Shown piece by piece: positions 17,530-27,224 of a stretch of DNA of 64,000 nt (its first letter is position 1; each line of letters begins with the position of its first letter). A model generated the notes under the pieces. It saw only the letters and a program-made list of their open reading frames with translations, searched no databases and was not told the DNA's origin. The position numbers and the translations under genes are program-made. The DNA is from CBDBBY01 sp965203215 (GTDB lineage: Bacteria; Pseudomonadota; Alphaproteobacteria; Rhodobacterales; Rhodobacteraceae): assembly GCA_965203215.1 (NCBI GenBank), contig CBDBBY010000001.1, forward strand, positions 806,001 to 870,000, read 5' to 3'.

Positions 17530-18021
17530 TTAGCGCTTCGAGAACTGGAAGCTCCTTCGAGCTTTCCGCTTGCCGTATTTCTTACGCTCCACGACACGGG
17601 CGTCTCTAGTCAAAAAGCCTGCCGACTTGAGCAACGGCCGAAACGAAGGTTCGTAGAGTTGAAGAGCCTTCGAAATCCCGTGCTTGATTGCTCCAGCCTG
17701 CCCCGACAAGCCACCGCCGCGGACTGTTGCCATGACATCGAACTGATTCTCCGAGTTCGTAATTTCGAACGGCTGGCGCAGAACCATCTGGAGCACCGGA
17801 CGGGCGAAATACAAATCCATCTGCTTTGAATTGACTGTGATTCGGCCCGTACCCGGCTTCAGCCAAACACGGGCGATCGCGTTCTTTCTCTTGCCCGTCG
17901 CGTACGAACGGCCCAATTCGTCCCTGACGGGCTCGCGCTCGGGCTGCGTTTCGACAACCGGCTCGGCCTCGGCCGCAATGGCAGATCCGATCTCTTCCAT
18001 TGATTCAATTTTCTCGTTCAT
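17530..18021 (-). CDS. rpsI: 30S ribosomal protein S9
   Basis: Ribosomal protein uS9 of the small subunit head. The 163-residue protein has an acidic N-terminal extension (about 38 residues, common in alphaproteobacteria), then YATGKRKNAIARVWL, GGGLSGQAGAIKHGISKAL and the basic C-terminal tail KYGKRKARRSFQFSKR that reaches the P-site tRNA. Its ATG overlaps the rplM stop as ATGA. A strong terminator follows. Confidence 0.97.
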   Translation of the reverse strand: MNEKIESMEEIGSAIAAEAEPVVETQPEREPVRDELGRSYATGKRKNAIARVWLKPGTGRITVNSKQMDLYFARPVLQMVLRQPFEITNSENQFDVMATVRGGGLSGQAGAIKHGISKALQLYEPSFRPLLKSAGFLTRDARVVERKKYGKRKARRSFQFSKR

Positions 18022-18488
18022 GACCGGTATCTCCGAGTGTTCTTGCTGTTCATCGCGGCGACGTTGACGGCTTCTGGTTTCTGCGCTTCGTGCGGATGGT
18101 CAGGACCGGCATACACGCGAAGGTTCGTCATGAGTTTTCTGGAGAGCCGGTTTCCCGGAAGCATCCGCTGTACAGCCTTGAGCACCACGCGTTCCGGATG
18201 CTTGCCTTCCAATACCTTGTCCGCAGTCGTCGAACGAATTCCGCCGGGATATCCCGTGTGGCGGTAATAGGTCTTCGCCGTCCTTTTTCTTCCGGTCAAT
18301 TGCACTTTTTCCGCATTGACGACGATGACGTTGTCGCCGGTATCCATGTGCGGCGTGAACTGTGGCTTGTGCTTTCCACGCAGGCGTGAGGCTACGACAG
18401 TCGCCAAGCGCCCCAAGACGATTCCGTCCGCATCAATAACGATCCAAGCTTTGTCGATATCGCTCGGCTTCGCAGAGTATGTTTTCAT
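18018..18488 (-). CDS. rplM: 50S ribosomal protein L13
   Basis: Ribosomal protein uL13, 156 residues. It starts MKTYSAKPSDIDKAW, with WIVIDADGIVLGRLAT, the HMDTGDNVIVVNAEK block, YYRHTGYPGGI and RLSRKLMTNLRVYAG. The ATG at 18488 is chosen over an upstream in-frame start because MKTY is the conserved alphaproteobacterial N-terminus. Overlaps rpsI by four bases. Confidence 0.97.
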   Translation of the reverse strand: MKTYSAKPSDIDKAWIVIDADGIVLGRLATVVASRLRGKHKPQFTPHMDTGDNVIVVNAEKVQLTGRKRTAKTYYRHTGYPGGIRSTTADKVLEGKHPERVVLKAVQRMLPGNRLSRKLMTNLRVYAGPDHPHEAQKPEAVNVAAMNSKNTRRYRS

Positions 18489-18543
18489 TGCGCGTCCCAA
18501 TTTACGTTGCTTGTCGAGAGGATTGAACAACCGCAAGACGCGA

Positions 18544-18573
18544 CTTCTAGTTCATCGCGATTGCAAGAGTCAA
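18544..18573 (-). promoter_or_regulatory. Candidate sigma-70 promoter for rplM-rpsI
   Basis: On the minus strand TTGACT, an 18-bp spacer, then TAGAAG, about 55 bp before the rplM ATG. Just upstream (18618-18633) lies an AGGTATT-TT-AATACCT inverted repeat that could be an operator. Confidence 0.4.
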
Positions 18574-19093
18574 GTTCAAATTCGATTTTCTTCCAAAATT
18601 TCAGTTGGTTGAGTATAAGGTATTTTAATACCTCATTTCTAATCCGTTCCGATCCATGCGCTCTGGCGTTGCCGAGCATCTCGCTTGATTCCAGCGCATT
18701 GGCATTCGAAGGTGTTGCCTTGCACATTTTGGCAGACAAACATGCGCCCGCGCGATCGGACGCGAAATGCGGAACTCCGCTCGAGCGCCGCCAAGAACTG
18801 GAATCGCTTCAGCGCCCTTCTTGCTTGGACCATTGTTGCCGTCGGCTTGCGCGGTCATTGGACCCATCAGTGCCCGCGCGGCAATCTGCCGGCCAATCAG
18901 CTTGCAGAGATTGTATTTTTATTGCATTCTTTATGACGCATTATTAGCATTTTGAGTAATTAACGCATTAAAATTGATGCTATGAGATCAGATTGAATTT
19001 GACCCCGTGCAATTGCTGATCAAGATGGCAACTATTGGTCTTCGCGTGCGGATCGAGTTGGAGCGGTCAGAGCGCATGAGGATTGAGCCTGTT
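18574..19093. other. Upstream region of rplM; no gene
   Basis: About 520 bp between PaaI and rplM, unusually long for this cluster. Frames in 18625-18950 are short with odd composition. The last 100 bp are AT-rich. Apart from the inverted repeat near 18625 nothing is recognised. Confidence 0.45.
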
Positions 19094-19516
19094 TCAACTG
19101 CCGGAATTCGGCAAAGAGTAGGTCATGCTTGCCCGCGCGACGGGTTCAGAAAACTCGCTGGAAAAAATCAGCACGTCGCCGACGGCCAGGCGACGGCCCA
19201 TCTTCAATATCCGCCCTTCTGCCCGCAAATCGCCGGGCGACGGTTTCCTCATGAAATCGATTGAGCAATTCGTCGTTACCGCCAGCTTCCGGGGCCCGAT
19301 GATTGCCAGCACGGCAAGATAAATCGTGACATCCGCCAGCGCGAACATGGCCGGTCCCGATACCGTGCCGCCCGGACGCAGACTTTCGGGACCAACCTTC
19401 AAACGTGTCTCAATCGAGCCGTACGACACGTTCAAGACCTCGACAGAATCAGCCATTTGCAAAAATTCAACCCGCATGAATTCGTGCAACTGATCAATCG
19501 ACATGGAGAGCGGCAT
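19094..19516 (-). CDS. PaaI family thioesterase (hotdog fold)
   Basis: A 140-residue acyl-CoA thioesterase of the PaaI type. The catalytic helix region GGTVSGPAMFALADVTIYLAV carries the usual GG-x-x-SGPA-x-x-x-LAD pattern with the catalytic Asp, followed by TTNCSIDFMRKP. The substrate is unknown. It lies directly upstream of rplM-rpsI on the same strand and divergent from an enoyl-CoA hydratase 52 bp away, an arrangement I recall from Rhodobacterales. Confidence 0.88.
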   Translation of the reverse strand: MPLSMSIDQLHEFMRVEFLQMADSVEVLNVSYGSIETRLKVGPESLRPGGTVSGPAMFALADVTIYLAVLAIIGPRKLAVTTNCSIDFMRKPSPGDLRAEGRILKMGRRLAVGDVLIFSSEFSEPVARASMTYSLPNSGS

Positions 19517-19568
19517 CTTTTAACCTTGCAACTTCATTTCAGTTTCTTCGGCTTGGAGGGCAGACCAA

Positions 19569-20399
19569 ATGGACGGAAACGGCAAGATGATCAACGAGCT
19601 TTTGCTTCAGGAACGATCAGACGGGATTCTGGGCATCACAATGAACAATCCTGACAAATTGAATGCTCTCTCCGAATCAATGATCGACGCCCTCAAAGAA
19701 GCATTGGACGAGGCGGCAGAGACGTCCGATACAAAGTGCATCGTCCTGCGCGGAGCTGGCCGGGCATTTTGCGCGGGACATGACTTGAAGGAACTCGCCG
19801 CGGCGCGAAACGGGCCGGACCGGGGTCACGCATACTTCAAAATGATTTTCGACAAATGCGCGGCGTTGATGATGTCGATCGTTCGGCATCCTCAGCCGGT
19901 AATTGCGGAGGTTCACGGCGCTGCCGTCGCGGCAGGTTGCCAACTGGTCGCTACTTGCGACATGGCCGTTGCGGCTGAGCGCGCGCGTTTCGGCGTGAAC
20001 GGAGTCGATATCGGCTTGTTCTGTTCCACGCCGATGGTCGCGCTTTCCAGAAATGTTTCGAGAAAACGCGCTTTCGAGATGCTGACGACCGGTCGTCTGG
20101 CTGACGCGCGCGAAGCACTGGATCTGGGTTTGGTCAATAAAGTGGTTGCGGATGACAGCCTTGCACGCGAAACCCGCGAGCTTGCATCGCTCGTGGCATC
20201 CAAGCTTGGAGCAGCGGTGAAAATCGGAAAGCAGGCGTTTTACGAGCAAGCGCACATGCCTCTGGAAGACGCGTATCGCTACGCGGGCGAGGTCATGGTG
20301 GAAAACTTGCTGTACCGCGACACGGAAGAAGGCATTTCTGCATTTCTGGAGAAGCGTCCCCCGGCATGGCGCGGCAATCCGCGCGGCGAAGGCGGCTGA
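19569..20399 (+). CDS. Enoyl-CoA hydratase/isomerase family protein
   Basis: A 276-residue crotonase-fold protein. It has MNNPDKLNALSESM, the oxyanion segment AFCAGHDLKEL, HGAAVAAGCQLVATCDMAVA, GVNGVDIGLFCSTP and the C-terminal ISAFLEKRPPAW. The GLFCSTP variant resembles ECHDC3-like hydratases, which often lack one catalytic Glu, so activity on 2-enoyl-CoA is not certain. Divergent from the PaaI thioesterase and tail-to-tail with the M32 carboxypeptidase (8-bp gap). Confidence 0.87.
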   Translation: MDGNGKMINELLLQERSDGILGITMNNPDKLNALSESMIDALKEALDEAAETSDTKCIVLRGAGRAFCAGHDLKELAAARNGPDRGHAYFKMIFDKCAALMMSIVRHPQPVIAEVHGAAVAAGCQLVATCDMAVAAERARFGVNGVDIGLFCSTPMVALSRNVSRKRAFEMLTTGRLADAREALDLGLVNKVVADDSLARETRELASLVASKLGAAVKIGKQAFYEQAHMPLEDAYRYAGEVMVENLLYRDTEEGISAFLEKRPPAWRGNPRGEGG

Positions 20400-20407
20400 G
20401 AAGAATC

Positions 20408-21898
20408 CTAAAGCCTGTAAATCTCGCTGAATTTTTCATCCAGATAGTCCAAGAGCGGGTCTGCGGAAACCGGTTCGCCTATCGCGAACTCAATCGTGCG
20501 GACCGGATCGCGCAATCCGCCGAAGCAATGGACCTTTTCCGCCAGCCAACGCCCGGCCGGGCCGGCATCGCCGTTCGACAAGTGGCGATCAAGATCGGGC
20601 AAATCTCGGCGCATCGATTTATTCAAGCAACCCGCATACACATTTCCGAGCGAATACGTTGGAAAATAGCCGAATACCCCCAATGACCAATGAACGTCCT
20701 GAAGGACCCCTGAATTGGGTCCGTCGACGGTTTCGCCGAAATCCTCCTTGAACTTTGCGTTCCAAGCCTCCTCGAGGTCGCTTGCGTCCAAGCGCCCGGA
20801 AATTAAGTCCTTTTCCAGATGGTACCGGAGCATGATGTGCAAATTGTAGTGCACTTCGTCCGCTTCCGTTCGAATGGGCTGGCGCGAAACCCGGTTCACC
20901 TGCCTGTAGAACCGATCCGAATCGGAAGCCTCGACTGCATCGAATAGGTCATTGATCCTTCTGAACAGCCATCCGCAGAATGCGCGGCTTCTGCCGAGCT
21001 GGTTTTCGAATATTCTCGACTGACTTTCATGCACGCCCAACGAGACTCCGGAGCCGACCGGGGTCAGCAAATGCTCCTTGGCGATGTTCTGCTCATATAC
21101 GGCGTGCCCGACTTCGTGAATCGTCGAATAGACGCAATTGAACGGGCTGGTTTCATCGTATCTTGTTGTGATCCTCACGTCGTTGCCCGAACCCATGGTG
21201 AACGGGTGAACGGATACGTCGAGGCGACCTCTGTTCCAGTCGTAGGTGAAGTTGCCGGCAATTTCCTCGGCCAACTCCTTCTGCCGCCCTTCGCCGAACT
21301 TGCCGACCAGCGGCTCGACCGAATTCCTCGATCCTAAAATCTTTTCGGATAGCGCAACCAGCCTCGGGCGCATTTTGTCGAACAATTTGTCGACCGTCGC
21401 GGTCGTCATTCCCTCTTCGTAATTGTCTAAAAGCGCATCGTAAGGCTCTCCGCCATCCGATACCGCTTCGGCTTCCTCGCGCTTCAGCGAAACGACTTCC
21501 GCGAGCGCCGGTTGAAACACCTTGAAATCCCTATCCTCGCGCGCCGCCTTCCATGCAGTGTCGGCCCTTCCGACGGCCTTTGCTATCGCAGGCGGCAGGT
21601 GGGCGGGAATCCGTTTATCCCGATCATGATGCCGCTTCGCGATCCGAAAGTTCGCCCGTCCGACGTCGTCCAACTCGTCTGGGTCTACCGCCTGCAAAAG
21701 TTCGCTGAAGCGGTTCGACGAATTGCGGCCATGCAGCAATGATTGAATCGTCGCCGCTTGCTCCGTGCGCTGCTCGGCGGCGCCTTTCGGCATCATCGTA
21801 TCGCGATCCCACTCCAAATGGCCCGCGACCTGCGACAGCGCTTCGGTTTCCCTTTGGAACTTGAGGAATTCCGCATAGGCGGCGCAATGCGAGTTCAT
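20408..21898 (-). CDS. M32 family metallocarboxypeptidase
   Basis: A 496-residue zinc carboxypeptidase of the Taq/Pfu type that trims peptides from the C-terminus in the cytoplasm. It contains the metal site IHEVGHAVYEQ (HExxH), the family blocks DVRITTRYDE and GVSLGVHESQSR, and the C-terminal HWSLGVFGYFPTYSLGN. The ATG at 21898 overlaps the ctaA stop as ATGA, making it translationally coupled; an in-frame extension into ctaA is a shadow. Confidence 0.93.
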   Translation of the reverse strand: MNSHCAAYAEFLKFQRETEALSQVAGHLEWDRDTMMPKGAAEQRTEQAATIQSLLHGRNSSNRFSELLQAVDPDELDDVGRANFRIAKRHHDRDKRIPAHLPPAIAKAVGRADTAWKAAREDRDFKVFQPALAEVVSLKREEAEAVSDGGEPYDALLDNYEEGMTTATVDKLFDKMRPRLVALSEKILGSRNSVEPLVGKFGEGRQKELAEEIAGNFTYDWNRGRLDVSVHPFTMGSGNDVRITTRYDETSPFNCVYSTIHEVGHAVYEQNIAKEHLLTPVGSGVSLGVHESQSRIFENQLGRSRAFCGWLFRRINDLFDAVEASDSDRFYRQVNRVSRQPIRTEADEVHYNLHIMLRYHLEKDLISGRLDASDLEEAWNAKFKEDFGETVDGPNSGVLQDVHWSLGVFGYFPTYSLGNVYAGCLNKSMRRDLPDLDRHLSNGDAGPAGRWLAEKVHCFGGLRDPVRTIEFAIGEPVSADPLLDYLDEKFSEIYRL

Positions 21899-23037
21899 AA
21901 TCCGACCACCGAAGATTGAGGATACCGACAGATAAAGCAGGTTCGCATGACGATCAAATACAACAAGAGCGCTCCAGCCTGATGGATTGCGGCGATTGCG
22001 ATCGGAGCGGAATAGATCGCCGTTAAGATTCCAATGGTCATTTGGCCGAGCGTCAATGCAGCAACCCAAGCGAAAGCTTGTCTTGTCGACGACCGCGGGC
22101 TGGATCTGCTCTTCCACCAAGCAGCGATCGCAAACGCGAACAACAAGTATCCAGCCACGCGATGATTGAAATGGACAAGTGCCGAATTTTCCACAAAATT
22201 TGCGACCAACGGATCAAGCGCGAAACTTTCCGAGGGCAGAAACGCGCCATTCATCAGCGGCCACGTAGGAAACGCGGATCCTGCATCAAGCCCAGCCATG
22301 AGCGCCCCAAGAACGATTTGCAAAAACAGCAGCCCCAGAAGCCAAACACATAATCGTTCCAAGAGCGCCTCGCGATTCCTGCGCGCCTGAATCAGTTGAC
22401 GCTGCTCCAAGCGCAACGACATCGCGCTCCAGAGCGCAATTCCGAATATCAGGAATGCGAGCGAGAGATGCACGGCCAGCCGCATTGGCGACACGTCTAC
22501 TTTGTTGCCCCCTAGTCCGCTCGAAACCATCCACCAGCCGATTGCGCCCTGCGCGCCAATCAGCGCGCCAACCCCTAAAATGCGCATCATCCATCCGGGA
22601 GGAATAGCTTTCGCGAGCGCAAACCATGCGAATCCTGCCGCCCACACGAGCCCGATCACTCGCCCCAGCTGTCGATGCGCCCATTCCCACCAGTAGATTC
22701 GCTTGAATTCTTCCAAGCTCATGCCTCTGTTCTGGAGCTGGAATTCAGGGATTGCCTGGTATTTTTCGAAGTTCGATTGCCAATCGGCTTCGTTCATCGG
22801 CGGCAGCATGCCGCTTACAGGTTGCCACTCGGTGATGGACAAGCCCGAATCGGTAAGTCGGGTCAACCCTCCAACAACTACGGTCAAGGCTACAAGAACG
22901 CAGAGCGACGCGAACCAGTATGACAATCGATGGCGATTGACGTTTCTTGCATCGAGAGCTCCGGAGACCGCAGGGATCGTTGCCTCCTCCTTGCGGTCGC
23001 CTCCCACCTCTTCAAATATGCTTCGCTTGGGCTTCAA
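21895..23037 (-). CDS. ctaA: Heme A synthase (COX15/CtaA)
   Basis: Oxidises the C8 methyl of heme O to the formyl of heme A for cytochrome c oxidase. The 380-residue protein has eight hydrophobic helices and heme-ligand His motifs: GGLTRLTDSGLSITEWQP, YWWEWAHRQLGRVIG, HLSLAFLIF, HFNHRVAGYLL and AIHQAGALLLYL. The length and the SITEWQP motif indicate the alphaproteobacterial/mitochondrial COX15 class. Sits between trmJ (44-bp gap) and the M32 peptidase (overlap). Confidence 0.95.
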   Translation of the reverse strand: MKPKRSIFEEVGGDRKEEATIPAVSGALDARNVNRHRLSYWFASLCVLVALTVVVGGLTRLTDSGLSITEWQPVSGMLPPMNEADWQSNFEKYQAIPEFQLQNRGMSLEEFKRIYWWEWAHRQLGRVIGLVWAAGFAWFALAKAIPPGWMMRILGVGALIGAQGAIGWWMVSSGLGGNKVDVSPMRLAVHLSLAFLIFGIALWSAMSLRLEQRQLIQARRNREALLERLCVWLLGLLFLQIVLGALMAGLDAGSAFPTWPLMNGAFLPSESFALDPLVANFVENSALVHFNHRVAGYLLFAFAIAAWWKSRSSPRSSTRQAFAWVAALTLGQMTIGILTAIYSAPIAIAAIHQAGALLLYLIVMRTCFICRYPQSSVVGL

Positions 23038-23081
23038 TGGAATATCGTCCTTGGATCTCGCGAACCACTTACCCCTTTCGG

Positions 23082-23858
23082 CTACCCCTTTCCACCACCC
23101 GCACCTGTCTTCAACGCTTTGCGAACGCCGTGCAGCGTCCGCACCTCGGGTTCGGTCAAATCCAGCCTCAACAGCAGCCGCTGCAGGTTCTTTCGCATTC
23201 CCTCGGCTTTGCTGTCCGGCCAGAAGAAGCCGACCTCCTCAAGGTCTTGGATATAATGCTGCGCAAGCACTTCCTTCGCCTTTGAATTGGCGGGCGGCAG
23301 TCGGGAAGGCTGCGAGCCCGAATCCGACGGGTCAGACCCCGCGCGCAACCATTCATAGGCTGACAGAAGCACGCATTGCGCAAGGTTCAACGACGAAAAT
23401 TCAGGATTCGTCGGGACCGAGATCATCGCTTGCGCAAAAGCGAGATCGTCATTGTTCAAACCGGCGCGCTCCGGTCCGAACATGAACGCCAGCTTATGGC
23501 CGGCTTCAATCCTTCGCCTTCCGTCCAGCGCAGCTTCCGAAGGAGAATGAATTGGCAGATTCAGATCGCGGTTGCGGGCCGTCGTTGCATAAACGTAATT
23601 GCAGTCGGCGACGGCGCTCCCGACATCCGGATACAACTCGGCATTATCCAACACCCTCCCCGCTCCGCTTGCCATCTTGACCGCGCTGGCGTTCGGCCAT
23701 CCGTCGCGCGGATCGACAATCCTCATCCTGTCCAAGGAAAAATTGAGCATCGCGCGCGCTGCCGCGCCGATATTCTCGCCAAGCTGCGGCCTCACCAGTA
23801 TGAACGTCGGCTGGGCATCGGCCGCCGGCTGCAAATCCGGATGTTTGCTTTCAGACAT
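23082..23858 (-). CDS. tRNA/rRNA 2'-O-methyltransferase, TrmJ-like (SPOUT)
   Basis: A 258-residue SPOUT methyltransferase, probably acting on Cm32/Um32 of tRNA. It has FILVRPQLGENIGAAARAM at the N-terminus and the knot motifs FMFGPERAGLNNDDL and SLNLAQCVLLSAYEW. The ATG at 23858 begins MSESKHPD and removes a 16-codon non-conserved extension. First gene of a trmJ-ctaA-M32 run and divergent from the SRPBCC gene. Confidence 0.88.
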   Translation of the reverse strand: MSESKHPDLQPAADAQPTFILVRPQLGENIGAAARAMLNFSLDRMRIVDPRDGWPNASAVKMASGAGRVLDNAELYPDVGSAVADCNYVYATTARNRDLNLPIHSPSEAALDGRRRIEAGHKLAFMFGPERAGLNNDDLAFAQAMISVPTNPEFSSLNLAQCVLLSAYEWLRAGSDPSDSGSQPSRLPPANSKAKEVLAQHYIQDLEEVGFFWPDSKAEGMRKNLQRLLLRLDLTEPEVRTLHGVRKALKTGAGGGKG

Positions 23859-24161
23859 TGGGTTTCCCGACTGCAAACTCGGCTGAACGCGGTGCCGTGG
23901 ATTCAAGCGAATAGAAGCAATTCTTCAATTCAATGCCAGCGCAACTACGCGCATTCGCCATTGGTGTCGCCTCCGGTCCGATACCCCAAAGGAATGCGCG
24001 ATGCGAACTGCAAGGTCAATGTTCGGATTCACAGTACACCGCCGCAGGTTTGGTCATCTGTGCATTATGGATTTCATGACGGGCGATTCAGAATTGAAGT
24101 TGAATATTTTCGGGGATTCGGGCAGTGAAAAACTCTCGCGGACGGCAAGAAACTTTTCGGC
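23859..24161. other. Divergent intergenic region, no gene
   Basis: About 300 bp between the TrmJ-like gene (-) and the SRPBCC gene (+). It should carry both promoters. I see no clear sigma-70 pair, hairpin or small gene. Confidence 0.4.
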
Positions 24162-24800
24162 ATGGACTACAACAAAGCTTCGGGAGCAGAAGTTCGAAGC
24201 GTACGATTGAGCAATCGAGGCGAAGCTCCTGTCCGAATCGTTGGCGTCGGCAAGACTTATTCAGCAGATCAGAGGGCGCTTTGGCGGTCGGTGTCCGAAT
24301 CGGAACATATATCGAAGTGGTTTGCTCCGATTTCCGGCGACCTGCGTGTCGGTGGACGATACAAGATTGAAGGCAACGCAAGCGGCGAGGTGTTGCGCTG
24401 CGTCATTCCCGAAGTGTTTGAAGCAACGTGGGAATTCTCTGGAAAGCTGAGCTGGGTTTCCGTTTCGCTAAGCTCAAATGGCACAAGTGCGACTTTGAAT
24501 CTGGAGCACGCCGAACAGGTTGGAGACGACGCAACGGATAAGCACTGGCAGGAATTCGGACCCGGCGCGACCGGGGTGGGTTGGGACCTGTCCTTGTTGG
24601 GATTGGAATGCTTCGTCTGCAATCAATTCGTAGGGTTCGACAGGAAGGAAGCTCTGGCATGGATGGGATCGGATAGCGGCAAACGATTCATTCGCCAATG
24701 CGCCGACGCGTGGAGAGTCGCGCACGTCGCATCGGGCGAAGACCCGGACACTGCTCGCGATATGGCGAATCGTACTGCGACCGCGTACTGCGGCGATTGA
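24162..24800 (+). CDS. SRPBCC/AHSA1-type domain protein
   Basis: A 212-residue protein with the helix-grip fold of the AHSA1 family. Landmarks are TYSADQRALWRSVSESEHISKWFAP near the N-terminus, GDLRVGGRYKIEGNASGEVL, then WEFSGKLSWVSV and FGPGATGVGWDLSLLGL. Members bind small hydrophobic ligands or act as Hsp90 co-chaperone-like proteins; no specific ligand can be inferred. A thiamine-phosphate-synthase-like gene follows 16 bp or more downstream on the same strand. Confidence 0.75.
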   Translation: MDYNKASGAEVRSVRLSNRGEAPVRIVGVGKTYSADQRALWRSVSESEHISKWFAPISGDLRVGGRYKIEGNASGEVLRCVIPEVFEATWEFSGKLSWVSVSLSSNGTSATLNLEHAEQVGDDATDKHWQEFGPGATGVGWDLSLLGLECFVCNQFVGFDRKEALAWMGSDSGKRFIRQCADAWRVAHVASGEDPDTARDMANRTATAYCGD

Positions 24801-24861
24801 GTTTCGATTCCTGTGAATGCAGGAACGCCTCGACGACGAAGTATCGAGTTGGGCGCAAGTT

Positions 24862-25509
24862 ATGGACCAAGAAACCACCGGAATTCGCAAGGACGGCCCG
24901 CCAAAACCGGGAATCTGCCTGATTGTTCCTCACCGCGGCGATGGCTTGCCCAAGCAGCGCGATTTGTCGACAATCTTGTCGGATCACGCAATTGCAAGCA
25001 TCAGATTGACATTGCCGCCGGGGAACACAGGCGACCCCCAATCAATGGCGGATTTTCTATTGTTGGCGACTGATCGCTACGAAACGTCGGTGCTCATTGA
25101 TTCGCGTCTGGACCTTGTGCTTCCGCTCGGCTTGCATGGCGTTCATCTGCAAGATGGCGCACGGTCCGTTGCCCGCGCAAGGCGAAAACTTTCAAAAGAA
25201 TACACCGTCGGGGCTTACTGCGGGACTTCAAGGGATGAAGCGTATCAGGCAGGGGATGCAGGCGCGGACTATGTGAGCTTCGGCCCCCTCGGCGCATCAG
25301 GGGAAAACGCATCCGGAATCGCAACCCCGGAGTTTTTTGATCTTTGGTCGTCCACAACCATGCTGCCGGCGCTTGCGGAGACGTGCGGCGACGGCGCGAC
25401 CGTAGCCGCATACTCGGTTCATTCGGATTACCTTGTCATTGGAGAAGAGCTGTGGCGGTCGGACGATCCGTCGCGAGAACTCGTGAAGCTGCTCTCCGAA
25501 CGGCATTGA
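24862..25509 (+). CDS. Thiamine phosphate synthase-like protein
   Basis: A TIM-barrel protein of the ThiE/TenI family, about 215 residues. It contains LGLHGVHLQDGARSV, YTVGAYCGTSRDEAYQAGDAGADYVSFGPLG and AAYSVHSDYL, which correspond to the phosphate- and pyrimidine-binding loops of ThiE. The HLQDG variant and altered C-terminus suggest a TenI-like or divergent member, so catalysis is not certain. The ATG at 24862 is favoured; the frame is open to 24817. Confidence 0.75.
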   Translation: MDQETTGIRKDGPPKPGICLIVPHRGDGLPKQRDLSTILSDHAIASIRLTLPPGNTGDPQSMADFLLLATDRYETSVLIDSRLDLVLPLGLHGVHLQDGARSVARARRKLSKEYTVGAYCGTSRDEAYQAGDAGADYVSFGPLGASGENASGIATPEFFDLWSSTTMLPALAETCGDGATVAAYSVHSDYLVIGEELWRSDDPSRELVKLLSERH

Positions 25510-25880
25510 GCGCAATTGACGGCGCATCAATCAGCGTTGCCAGCGCTGAATTTGGCCGCAAGGATGCAGCGGTTGAACGATTGAAGTCTGCTACCATGAG
25601 CCAATTCATGCCGAATCACTCCGGATTGCGCGCCGACCGACGTTGATTGGATCGGCTCCCAAGCCGGTCGCGATCCGGTCTCAATCACCATTGCAAACCG
25701 ACGCAACGATGGCAATTTGCGCTCATCGCCATCGGAGTTTTGAATCCAAGTTCATCCAAGGTCGATGTTTGGGCTTTGCTTGACACTCAATCTGTGTTTA
25801 GGACGCTGAAACTGCGGACATGTTCGGCGGTCTCGCCGGCCCCGCAGCGTGTTTGCGTAATTCGTTTGCAAGAGCCCGCC
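25510..25880. other. Intergenic, likely gmk promoter region
   Basis: About 370 bp. A perfect -35 hexamer TTGACA occurs at 25780-25785, but no good -10 follows at the right distance. An in-frame upstream extension of gmk is open but has no conserved content. Confidence 0.35.
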
Positions 25881-26531
25881 ATGAGAAATTCCCGCCGACG
25901 CGGAATGCTGATTGTGATCTCGTCCCCGTCGGGCGCCGGCAAAACCACCCTTGTCAAACGATTGAACGAGTGGGATCCGTCGATCAGGATTTCGGTCTCC
26001 GCGACAACAAGGCCGCCGAGGCGAGGCGAAACCGATGGCAAGGAGTATTGCTTCGTCGACAGGCAAAAATTCCACTGCATGGCCCGAAACAACGCATTCC
26101 TTGAATACGCGGAAGTCTTCGGCCACCTTTACGGCACGCCCAGTGAGCCGGTCGGCAAAGCCGTCTCGTCCGGGAACGACATTGTGTTCGACATCGACTG
26201 GCAAGGCGGAATGCAGATTCGAAAGTCGGAATTCGCGCACGACACCATCTCAATTTTCGTGCTTCCGCCAAGCATCCGAGAGCTTGAGAAACGACTGAGA
26301 AGGCGCGGAAAAGACACCGATACGACCGTCATGTCTCGGATGTCGGAAGCGTGCAGCGAAATCAGTCACTGGCCGCAGTATGACTACGTGCTCGTGAACA
26401 GGGATATGGAACGCGTGCTGGTGAAGGTGAAGACGATCATCGAAGCTGAACGCCTGCGGCGCAGCAGGCAGCTTGGCTTGGTCGAATTCGTGAAGGAATT
26501 GAATCAGGAATTCGAGGCGCAGGCAAATTGA
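25881..26531 (+). CDS. gmk: Guanylate kinase
   Basis: Phosphorylates GMP to GDP. The 216-residue protein has the P-loop ISSPSGAGKTTL, the GMP-binding SVSATTRPPRRGE and DGKEYCFVD segments, YGTP, and the Walker B-like DIVFDIDWQG. The ATG at 25881 gives the usual short leader before the P-loop. The stop overlaps the start of the gamma-carbonic anhydrase gene. Confidence 0.95.
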   Translation: MRNSRRRGMLIVISSPSGAGKTTLVKRLNEWDPSIRISVSATTRPPRRGETDGKEYCFVDRQKFHCMARNNAFLEYAEVFGHLYGTPSEPVGKAVSSGNDIVFDIDWQGGMQIRKSEFAHDTISIFVLPPSIRELEKRLRRRGKDTDTTVMSRMSEACSEISHWPQYDYVLVNRDMERVLVKVKTIIEAERLRRSRQLGLVEFVKELNQEFEAQAN

Positions 26532-27061
26532 CGATATACGCACTTGGAGATTCCGAGCCGCAGCTACCCGAGTCGGGCGAATACTGGATCGCGCCGAACG
26601 CCAGCGTTATCGGCAACGTCATCATTGAACGCGGCGTATCCATCTGGTTCGGAGCGACGATTCGCGGCGACAATGAGCCAATCGTCATTCGCGAAGCCAG
26701 CAACATCCAAGAGCATTGCGTCCTTCATACCGATCCGGGATATCCCATCGAAATTGGCCCCGGGTGCACGATCGGTCACAAAGCGATGCTGCACGGCTGC
26801 GCGGTCGGTGAAAGCACCCTGATCGGAATGAATGCGACGGTACTGAACGGCGCTCGGGTCGGGAAGCACTGCCTTTTAGGCGCTTGCGCGCTTGTGACGG
26901 AGCGGACAGTCATCCCCGACGACTCCTTTGCGCTCGGAGTCCCCGCGAAAGTTGTCGGCGAAACCGGCGCGGAATTCCGAGCGGTTATGCGAAAAGTGGG
27001 CCAGCGCTACGAGGCCAATTGGAAGCGCTTCCAGGATTCGCTTCGAACACTCTCACGATAG
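26528..27061 (+). CDS. Gamma-carbonic anhydrase family protein
   Basis: A 177-residue left-handed beta-helix protein with hexapeptide repeats. The three metal-binding histidines are in EHCVLHTD and IGHKAMLHGC, and the gamma-CA block IWFGATIRGDNEPI is present. Homologues are annotated as carbonic anhydrase or acetyltransferase; activity is unproven in many. The start is probably a TTG at 26528 overlapping the gmk TGA. Gmk followed by a gamma-CA is an order I recall from Rhodobacterales. Confidence 0.88.
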   Translation: MTIYALGDSEPQLPESGEYWIAPNASVIGNVIIERGVSIWFGATIRGDNEPIVIREASNIQEHCVLHTDPGYPIEIGPGCTIGHKAMLHGCAVGESTLIGMNATVLNGARVGKHCLLGACALVTERTVIPDDSFALGVPAKVVGETGAEFRAVMRKVGQRYEANWKRFQDSLRTLSR

Positions 27062-27224
27062 AATCAATTCCGCCAACTAAGCTGGGGCGAATCGGATTTG
27101 CGGCGTTTTGACTTTCGCAGATTCCTGCCCCTGCTAGTCGTTCTTCAATACGCATGCCGAGCAAGCGAACCAGCACGAATAGGAATGATTTCGACCAGTC
27201 AAGTCCGCAGATGAGTGGTTGAAA